Shown one piece after another: positions 55,493-64,000 of a stretch of 64,000 bases of DNA (its first letter is position 1; every line of letters starts with the position of its first letter). The notes below the pieces were generated by a model. That model had not been told where the DNA came from, made no database searches, and saw nothing but the letters and a program-made list of their open reading frames with translations. The position numbers were made by a program, and so were the translations under genes. The DNA comes from Diospyros lotus (taxonomy: Eukaryota > Streptophyta > Magnoliopsida > Ericales > Ebenaceae): the NCBI RefSeq assembly GCF_014633365.1, contig NC_068347.1:29554116-29618115 (forward strand), in the 5' to 3' direction.

Positions 55493-56537
55493 TCCAATGT
55501 TCTTGGAAGAGATTCGAGATAGATATATGTATATGTCTTCAAATCTCGGTTTTGATTTGGTTCTATGTTGATGAATATTGCAGTTTTTGTTGGTATTTTA
55601 TGGTGAGTTCAAGGATCTCCTCAACCTAGGTTCTTCCTGAAGAAGAACACAATTAATTTCATTCAAGTTTCGTTGATATATAGCTGATGATGAGGTATCT
55701 AACAAATCAGTCTTAGGTTGCATTAATTTGCATATTTTGATTGCTAAACTTGATACTTTTCCAATGTTTTAAATGGAATTTGTTGACACATTGATCGATC
55801 TTTCGCTTGATTTTATCCTCAAAGGGAAAAACATAGAGGGTAATCTCTTCTTTTTGCAGTCTGCAGCCATGAAACTGAAGCCCATGAGGTCAGTGAACAT
55901 CCACACACACACACACACACACTTGTACAGTTAACTACTTGATCCATTGTTAAGCCTAAATGCTGCCAGATTATGCTCGCCCCCTCTAGTGTTGGTCTTG
56001 TATCATTTTAGCTGGAGACATGAGCTTGTTCCTATTTCTGTGACTTGTGGCCTTAATTTTTTATTAGCTAGCTCGAATCTTGTTTGTGTCTTCTTTGTTT
56101 AGTTTCAACCATAATTTCAATTCTAGCAAAAAAAAAAACAAAAAAACTTCATCCCTTTAATATACAGTCTTTTCTGTAGCACTTTACATATATTTGATGG
56201 CAAATTAAGTTGGCATTCATCTTCCTACCTGAAATTACAACTTGTGTTTATCCTCATCTTTCTCTTTAATTCCTTGATAGGGACAGGCCCCAGCTGCTCA
56301 AGCCCTAAAGCATCACAAAAACCAAAGTTATGCTGGTACTAAGTCACTGTCTAGGTCTATATACAATTAGTTTCCATGGTTCATATAATTAGTCCATATA
56401 CTTTTCTTTTTAGGTGTTGACATGATGTTAAAAATATTTATTTGGAGGTTCTCCAACCCTCAACTCTTGGAGCTGGGGACCAATTACTGTTTGTCTTGAA
56501 GAAACATAGCAACTCTACATGTCTACATTCACTGGGA

Positions 56538-56571
<34 letters not shown>

Positions 56572-59220
56572 TTGGGGTTAGTGTTCCTTGGTTTTGTTTT
56601 TTATGAATTTTTGTGGGTTCCCCACCTTAGTGTTCAAGAGGATTAATTTGCTTCCACAAAGCAAAGTATGGAGACAGACAGCAACCTAGAAATCCTCAGC
56701 TAGTTGTGTAGTTTAATTTTGTAGCATATAATAGTATCATTCCATTAGTAAGAAAACCATTTTGCTAGACTCAAGCAAAGTCTTCCAAAAATTTAGATTG
56801 GAAGCACCGAAAAAATGTTGATAGTATTTTCTCCATATTAATTATGATATTTTATTAGTTAATTAGGCAGCTTCCCACCTATTGATTTTTTTTTATAGTT
56901 GTTCTCAAATTGAGATAAATCAAAGAGGAATTTGTCAAAGTTAAACAAACGTAAACTTTAGACAAAATGAAGACAACTAGCAAGTTTAAATCATTCATGA
57001 TTCTTGCTCTCTTTTGCCCTTGCTTTATTCTATGGTGTTCCTTTGCTTCATTTTGTTGCGTTTTAGTTTGTGTCTAGCCAAGTTGTTTTGCAGTTGCAGT
57101 TCAATGATGCTCGCTTTTTGGATTTTTTGTGATTGGTTGGCTTGGTGTTTCCTTATCAGGTTATCTTTTCACACTTGTTTAAGAGACACGTAGTTAATTT
57201 ATTTAATCTTTTAGTCTTTTAACTTCCCAATCTTGTCAGTGACTCTCTAAGATCTTGTCAATCAATCTAAGAAGCTCTCAGTTATCACAGGATCAATAAT
57301 GTTCTTAGATGCCCAATGGTTAGCTCTAATGCTTGGTATATTGTTGTTAGGTTTGCTCTAATGCTTAGTATATTTGCAGCATGTTTCATTGATTTGCATC
57401 AGGCAATTAAATTGATTCAATGGAGGACTAATGATTGAGATGGGCTACTGATGAATCCTACTTTAATTTATACCTTTACTCAGCCGTTAATGTATATATA
57501 AAGTTGGGACTTACCAAGAAAAAGCAACAAAAATGCAACTTGAATACTCTAAATTCTCTCCCTTTATGTATACTAATACACGTATGTATATACATGTGAT
57601 TTGATAAACAAATCTAATTAATTCTTCTTAATCACTAAATATGGTGTTAATTAATTGGGTAAGTTAATTATTTGCCAACTACTGTGTTTCCGCCGTACTT
57701 CCTTGATTTTTTTTCCTTTGTTCTGGCTCTAAGGACGTTTGCCTTGGACCCTTCTTCTTCTAATCATGGTTTTGCCTTTTTTGGTAGGCCAATTCTTTTA
57801 TGTTAATTAGAAGCAATGTATCATTGTATATTGGTAGTTTAGGATATTTTATTTTGCTTTTTTATTCAGTTTTTATTGTGATACTTGGGATACCCCCTTC
57901 CAAATGCTGTAGACATTTTATAGTTTTTTGTAATAGATACTTATCACTTACAAAAAGTAAAAATAAAATTTTGATACATCACTTCATTTTCACTAATTTG
58001 GACTCTTCTATGACTCATTTTATCTGATCAGTTTTAGAGTTTTCAAAACTATTTATTTAGTCCTCTTATTCGACATATGATATTCATCTATGTCTATTTG
58101 CCCTAGATCAAGACAAGTCTTAACTACTTGTTCTTTTATATATGTTTATTTGTTCTTTTATATTTGGTCATCTTCAGGCTTCAGTCTATTTTAAACCTTT
58201 TTTAGCTTATTGATGTTCTCTTTTATGTTTGCTCCCTCTTTCTTCACTCATTTTGGTGCTCTCATTTTGACTCTAAGTGTGCTCTTTTATCGCGTTTTAT
58301 TCTTTGTCTTCATACTTATTTTAGCAAACAAAAAAAATTGAAAAAAAAATTAAACATCGTTATTTTTTCTTTTTTAATTTTAAAATAAACACACCAAAAA
58401 AAAAAAAAAAAAAACAAAGAAATCACAAGTACTGCAAGCTTATGCTTTTAGGGTTTGGGTTCTAGTTAAAATTGCATAGATATTCATATAACAACACTAG
58501 AGGGTAGCTACGTGCAAAAAAAAAAAAAAAAAAGTTTATTAGATAGCATTTGACAATTATAACTTTTTTTTAAAAAAAAATTAGATAAAATTTAGATAAA
58601 ATTTAAATAAAATAAGTTTGGTGTAGTGATAAAATTATTTAAAAAATTAGTTATTATGTAAAGGTTATAAGTTTAAATTTTATGAACATAGTTGATTTTT
58701 ATTTTTTAATATACATAAAGAGTATTTTAGGAACATATTTTATTGACAGGATTGACTCGTAATATCAAACTATATAGTATTTACTTGTATAATAATATAA
58801 TATAGAAGATGAATATATTGTATTCAAAATAAAGCATTTATTAACTAAACTGTGCCCAAAAAATAATTTTAGGAAATATTTGTACAACACGTAGTTCCTC
58901 TCTAATGGTTGACAAAATAAGAAATTTTTGTATTGAGAGTGCCCATTTCAAATAATTTAATAATTAGTAAGTTGGAAATTAAAGCAGTCACATGGCACAA
59001 ATTAATTAAAGGGAGGTGACGAATCTAGACATGTTAATTGAAATGATGGATTTGGATTCACACCCCCACTTCAAAGAAAGAATTTTCATTGTCAACCATA
59101 TTAAGAATGGCACTTTTGAGACTGATTTCTTTCGAAGACTAGGTTTCAATTTGTTAGGACAGGTTAAAAAAAAATGTCCAAAATTAAAGAGGTAAGATAC
59201 TTAGAGATAAGATAAGTTTT
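55493..59220. other. Gene-free stretch
   Basis: Probable NF-YB 3' UTR at the start. (CA)n at 55900-55922, (GA)n at 56536-56571, poly-A runs at 58395-58414 and 58517-58533. The phrase GCTCTAATGCTTGGTATATT near 57334 recurs in variant form near 57356. A possible old SINE lies at about 58615-58730, with boxes similar to 21600-21720. No gene seen. Confidence 0.45.
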
Positions 59221-59224
59221 CAAG

Positions 59225-59620
59225 ATTAAAGAGACGAGGCACTGCTAAAGTAATCGTCGCAAAATTATACTTTTTTGCGGTGGTTCATATCTATTATTTC
59301 TCGGTTGTTAATAACATTTAGCGGCGGTTTCATAACCGTTGCTAAATTTGAATCTTACTATTGATTTTAGTGGTAGTTTCAAAATTGTCGCTAAATTTTA
59401 ATATAAATTAGTAGTGACTGTATCGGCGATTTTAAAATTGTCGCTAAAATTTCAATATAAATTTCTATAAATAATGATTTTAGTGGCGATTTCAGAACCG
59501 TCGCTAAATTTAAATCTTACTATTGATTTTAGCGATGATTTATATAAATTAGTAGCGATTGTAGCGATGGTTTTAAAACCACCGCTAAATTTCAATATAA
59601 CTTTCTATAAATCAGTTAGG
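59225..59620. repeat. CACTA-like subterminal repeat array
   Basis: Alternating forward and inverted motifs of the form GCGGCGGTTTCATAACC and CCGTCGCTAAATTT repeat at least five times, with spacers ATCTTACTATTGATTTTAG and ATATAAATTTCTATAAAT. Such arrays are typical of plant CACTA (En/Spm) ends. No CACTA terminus or transposase in view. Confidence 0.5.
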
Positions 59621-59621
59621 G

Positions 59622-59930
59622 TTGCAAATAAGTCGAGCTGTTCGAGCTTGGTTTGGTGTTCGGCTCGGTAAACACTCGTTTGAGTTTGTTCGTTAAAGTA
59701 AATGAATTGAACTTGAGCCTAATTTTAAAACTCGATTTGTTAACGAACTAAGATTGAGCTTAGCAAAGTTCGGCCCGATAAGTTCGTGAGCTGACTCAAT
59801 TATAAACTCGCGAGCTAGCTCGATTAGAAACTCGCGAGCTAGCTCGTGAATAAACTTATTTATAAATGTATTAATAAAATTATTTATAATATTGAATATA
59901 CTTGTTTATAAATACATTAATAAAATGATT
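59622..59930. mobile_element. Non-autonomous DNA transposon fragment (hAT-like, tentative)
   Basis: Begins TTAGGGTTGCAAATAAGTCGAG and contains repeated GAGCTAGCTCG and TCGCGAG phrases (59795-59845), as in plant hAT-like elements. The right end is not found, and it runs into the tandem duplication. Confidence 0.35.
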
Positions 59931-60825
59931 AATAGAACGTGTTGATAAAACGATTTGTTGTAACTTAAAATTAATTAATTAATGTATGAGTTTAATAGCT
60001 TAATTATCATTTTAATTGAGTAAGAAAATATTTAGTTGAATAACAACTAATAAATATTAGACTCGACTAATTTTTTATTTTTAATCAAGTAAAACCTAAA
60101 CATTTAAGAGATTAATCGATTATATACTTGTCTTATTCAAACATATGATAGAATGATATTAATTGAATAACCAAATAGTTATTCGACTAAATGAGTAAAT
60201 GGTACATTAGTTGAATAACTATAACATTTAATTTAAGTACCGAGTAATAAATATGGATTAAAATAACAACTCTACATTTGTATTTTTGTATCATTAAATT
60301 TTAAAAGATTACTACTTAGTAATTACATATTTCACTCGAGTAATACTTAGTTTAATAGAATGTGTTGATAAAAAAATTTGTTATAACTTAAAATTAATCA
60401 ATTTATGTATGAGTTTAATAGAATAATTATTATTTTAATTGAGTAAAAAAATGTTTAGTTGGGTAACAACTAATAAATATTTAGTTTCTTAATTGATAGA
60501 ATAACATTAATTGAATAACCAAATAGTTATTCGATTAAATAGTATGATAAGTGTCTTTTATACACTTATTTTGGTCTATAAACTTAGCATTTATACATTC
60601 AATGAGCATGATTTCTACTTGATTTAGTTCTATATATGGTTATGTAGATGTGGAGCATGTGTTGAAGACAATAGGAGCACAAAGTGATGATAATGTCGCA
60701 TTTTTGGAGCTAAAATGGCAGTAAAGGCAAGGTCAAAGGTCCATTCGGGGTCGAGGATGATGATGTCGCAAAGCACCGGAAGAATGACATCATTGGTGAA
60801 GTGTTGGAAATCAAAGAGAAACGGC

Positions 60826-61062
60826 TCACGGTGTTGTCACGCAAAGTATTGTGTGGTAGGGTCGTGGTAAGAATTGTTTTCTGTGGCTCACGGTCTTATC
60901 GTGGAAAGCATTCCGTGATAAAGCCGTAGTTGAAGAAGTATTTTGTGGCTCACGACCTTACCACGGAAAGCATTCTGTGGTAAGCCCGTGACAAGATTTT
61001 CATTCTGTGGCTCACAACCTTACCGCGGAATGCATTCCGTGGTAAGGCCGCGGTAAGGCTCT
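60826..61062. repeat. Tandem imperfect palindromes within the solo LTR
   Basis: About four units of 60-70 bp, each with GGCTCAC, then an inverted repeat such as CCTTACCGCGGAATGC facing GCATTCCGTGGTAAGG (61018-61049). Each unit could form a stable hairpin. Confidence 0.8.
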
Positions 61063-61807
61063 AAGCTTCGTAAAAAGGCCGTTTTGAGCCCGTTTCCTTT
61101 CAAATCAAGTGGAGATGGGCTCTCTCAAGGGGCACGACTTTGAAGACCTAAAAAGCACTATATAAGAAAGGATTCTTGATAGATTGTGGAGCTTTTGGAG
61201 GAGGAGAAGATGACAAGTCTAGGAAGAAGAGGGAGATTTTCTTGAAGATCTTCGGTTTGGTTGTATTTTTCCATTTTTTCTTCTCTCCAATATCATGAAC
61301 TTTGTTTTTATTATTCTTTCATTGATTGAAACTATGCTAGGCTAAGTACTTTGTTGCTAGGGTGATTGATGAAACCTAGTTCAATGATGATTTAACTAAA
61401 AGTATTTGGGTTTTATTATATTCTTGTCTTTCGGGTTGATCGTTTGTTATGCACTAATTCCGTTTTGATGCTTGGCCGCCATTAGAACGTGTTTGTGATT
61501 TATATTGCTTTCGAGAGATTCAATATAGATTAGCACTTGGTAATAAACGACATAAGGTTCAATAATAGGTAGAGATACCGTTATGCCTTGTGAAATCTTA
61601 TTTTGATGATCATTGTGGATAAATGCATGTTTGTAGATTAATTAGAGATAATTAATCTCATATGTAAGCATAGATTCAATCGACCATTGAGAGAGGCTTT
61701 TGATTAACTTAGGATAATTGATTTTCAGCTTCAAGCAAGAATTATAAAACTCGATTACTGAAAGATTAAATCAATTAAAGAATTATGGTGGATTCATAAA
61801 CCTTAGT

Positions 61808-62594
61808 TGTAACATCCCGTTCGAGCGATAGGAAGGACCGGAACAACTTATCCTGATGGGCCGACGCGAACTTCCCAGGGGGGTCACCCATCCCTGGATT
61901 ACCCCAGGTCAAGCACGCTTAACTTGGGAGTTCTTTGCCAACATTCAGCCCAAAAGGTATCCAGCTGGTGTTGTTTCCTTTCTTACACTATCCTCGATAT
62001 ATACTAATCTCTCTGAGCTCTCCCGGGGGGTCACCCATCCCTGGATTACCCCAGGTCAAGCACTCTTAACTTGGGAGTTCTTTGCCAACATTCAGCCCAA
62101 AAGGTATCCAGCTGGTGTTGTTTCCTTTCTTACACTATCCTCGATATATACTAATCTCTCTAGGCTCTCGGGGTATTACATTCTCCCCCCCTTAAGCACA
62201 TGACGTCCTTGTCATGCGACCTTACAACTGGTCCCAACTCTCTCTCGTTCAATGTCCCCGGTCCAATACCCCCAGCCTTGGGCTAGTACACGGTCCCCAA
62301 TCCAGTACCCCCAGCCTTTGGCTAGTACACGGTCCCAACACACGGCTCGGGTCGGCTCTGATACCACCTGTAACATCCCGTTCGAGCGATAGGAAGGACC
62401 AGAACAACTTATCCTGATGGGCCTACGCGAACTTCCCAGGGGGGTCACCCATCCCTAGATTACCCCAGGTCAAGCACGCTTAACTTAGGAGTTTTTTGCC
62501 AACATTCAGCCCAAAAGATATCCAGCTGGTGTTGTTTCCTTTCTTACACTATTCTCGATATATACTAATATCTCTGGGCTCTCGGGGTATTACA
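61808..62594 (-). mobile_element. Complete Cassandra TRIM, 5S rRNA-like LTRs, one LTR enlarged
   Basis: 787 bp, minus orientation. Near-identical 5-bp flanks TTAGT (61803-61807) and CTAGT (62595-62599). 5' LTR is 62369-62594 (226 bp). 3' LTR is 61808-62180 (373 bp), longer because a unit of about 147 bp containing the 5S-like boxes is tandemly repeated. PBS TGGTATCAGAGC (minus strand, 62355-62366) matches initiator tRNA-Met; a G-rich polypurine tract GGGGGGGAGAA (62181-62191) abuts the 3' LTR. The 188-bp interior has no gene, only short repeats (GGCTAGTACACGGTCCC). An apparent frame at 61856-62203 is LTR sequence. Confidence 0.92.
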
Positions 62595-63000
62595 CTAGTG
62601 CATTAGATTTCTACATTTAAAACTTAAAGAATTATTTTGTATTTTCCATTTAGTGAGTTGGTTTTAGTTAATATAGAACTTCCATTGAGTATTATTTTGA
62701 TTGTGTGTGACTTATTAAAGTTAATAGTGGTTAAAGTAGGGATTGAAAGCTAATCTTCGTGGGATCGATACTCTATTCATCATTATATTACTTGTTACGA
62801 TTCCGTTCACTTGTGGGAAAGAATACGCGAACATAGTACATTACATTAGTTAGTAACTATAACATTTAGTGTAAGTACCAAGTAATAAATATGAATTAAA
62901 ACAATAACTCTAGATTTGTAATTTTATATCATTAAATTTTAAAAAAATTACTACTTAGTAACTGTATATCTCACTCGTGTAATACTTAATTTATTCTACT

Positions 63001-64000
63001 AATGTTATTTTAAATTTTAAAAAATGAATCGTTACACACAGTATTAAATGCACATTCTAACCCTTATCACAATAGAATTTTTTTACAAACCCCATTGATA
63101 ATCATTCTCTACAGATTACTCAACATAAAATGAATGGAAGTAATTTTAGAGAATTGTTTCAATCAATTTTGCCAGTGATCAAAGAAAAAAAAAAGAGCCA
63201 AATATTTGACAGGAACTATTCATATCCCACCAGATACATTAACAAATTATGGCACATAGGAAGTAGAAAACTAAATTAATATGACATGTCTTATCATCTC
63301 AATGGAGCTGAGGATTGGTGAAACATATCTCTTCTACAAAATTGCAAAAGAAATTTGAGATGGAGTAAAAGATATGTATTTAGATTTAGAAAATACCTCT
63401 CAATGCTTTAAAATTAGGTCAGTTATTCGTACAATTAGACAAGGTAACTTTAATGTTACATAATACTATAATGTTTTGACAGAATTATGATATGAGATTA
63501 ATTTATTCTACAATATTAGTTGGGATTGTCCAGCTAATAGTATAAAATATAGTAAAGGCCGAATAGACTAATATATTCTGAATTTTGGGTCAATTTTTAA
63601 TTTTATCCAGTTTTGACCTTTACTTTAATTTGGTCATTGAACTTTCACATTTGTTTCAATTTTATCTTCGATTGGCCAAGCCTGTGTCCCAGCTCATGTG
63701 GAGGCTGATGTGGCCAATAATGGACAAATCAGCAAAATACCTGACCCGATCCATCCCGACTCGACCCGTTCGCTTAAAACCCATCATCTTCATCTTTTAG
63801 CTAGGGTTTTAACCCCTCTGTGCATTGTCGTTGTAGCCAAAATAGATGCCAAAACTGAAACTAGAGTTCCGTCTTCAACCTCTAACCAAACCTGATGTAG
63901 CAAAGACAAAGAGTTGTCCTAGAAAAGAGGAATTCTTTGGAGTTTTTTATATGCTCGAAACAACTATACCACACGAAGATCAGGACCAAATGTTACTTGA
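63001..64000. other. Right-end intergenic DNA
   Basis: AT-rich to about 63550. From about 63580 the phrases TTTTGGGTCAATTTT and GGTCATTGAACTTTCACATTTG resemble a common plant repeat family of unknown class. No gene could be supported. Confidence 0.35.

Larger units (their letters stand above)
60545..62833 (+). mobile_element. Solo LTR of a large Ty3-type retrotransposon (with nested TRIM)
   Basis: Starts TGATAAGTG, ends GCGAACA, and has a perfect 5-bp target duplication TAGTA (60540-60544, 62834-62838). About 1.5 kb without the nested Cassandra element. A TATATAAG box lies near 61150; the 3' part (GGGATCGATACTC, GATTCCGTTCACTTGTGGG) resembles Ty3/Gypsy Tat/Athila LTR ends. No internal coding region, so it arose by LTR-LTR recombination. 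Contains a palindromic repeat array at 60826-61062. Confidence 0.85.
59931..63000. repeat. AT-rich tandem duplication, second unit split by a solo LTR
   Basis: Unit 1 is 59931-60353. Unit 2 starts at 60354 (AATAGAATGTGTTGATAAAA), runs to 60544, and resumes at 62834 to about 63000; an internal stretch of about 80 bp is missing from unit 2. The split is exactly at the target site of the LTR at 60545-62833, so the duplication came first. Confidence 0.8.

Noticed and set aside
61856..62203. 115-residue frame with two near-identical halves
   Set aside because: Lies almost entirely in the enlarged Cassandra LTR; the halves are its tandem 5S-like unit, not a protein.

Overview
The window is nuclear DNA from a flowering plant, most likely a eudicot. 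Genes carry many GT-AG introns, the intergenic DNA is AT-rich and full of microsatellites, and the protein families are plant ones: xyloglucan xylosyltransferase, a RALF peptide, an SRC2-type C2 protein, plant NF-YB and an organellar IleRS. The repeats are plant types as well (Copia, Cassandra TRIM, hAT MITEs, CACTA-like subterminal repeats). I cannot name the species.

Left third (1-24 kb), gene-rich: the last four exons of an organellar isoleucyl-tRNA synthetase (+); an intronless XXT1/2-type xylosyltransferase (-), divergent from a heat shock factor binding protein gene (+) with an AT-AC U12-type intron; a RALF peptide gene (-); a repeat block with a Cassandra solo LTR nested in the end of a hAT-like element; a broken copy of the 5' end of the next gene joined to a foldback element; an AlaX-type tRNA editing gene (+); tRNA-Gly(CCC); and a small mitochondrial membrane protein gene resembling B12D/MLRQ (+).

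Middle (24-47 kb), heavily rearranged: two nearly identical SRC2-like C2 genes face away from each other in a large inverted duplication. The spacer between them holds an internally deleted copy of the 3' half of an ELM2/SANT gene, itself hit by two hAT elements. Next come a short orphan RALF fragment and an intact, very young Copia retrotransposon (33450-38104). After these lie an inverted, stop-containing copy of the 5' part of the ELM2/SANT gene, and then that gene itself (-).

Right third (47-64 kb), gene-poor: LTR fragments, a hAT MITE with perfect target duplications, a SINE-like insertion with a 15-bp duplication, one NF-YB gene (+), CACTA-like repeats, and a Ty3-type solo LTR containing a complete Cassandra TRIM whose one LTR carries a doubled 5S-like promoter region.

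The genes are independent housekeeping, cell-wall, signalling and transcription genes; I see no cluster acting as one pathway. I found no convincing new multi-gene system. The best leads are structural: the AT-AC intron, the nested and fold-back transposon architectures, the local shuffling of gene fragments, and paired promoter palindromes kept in both C2 genes. All exon joints were read by eye.
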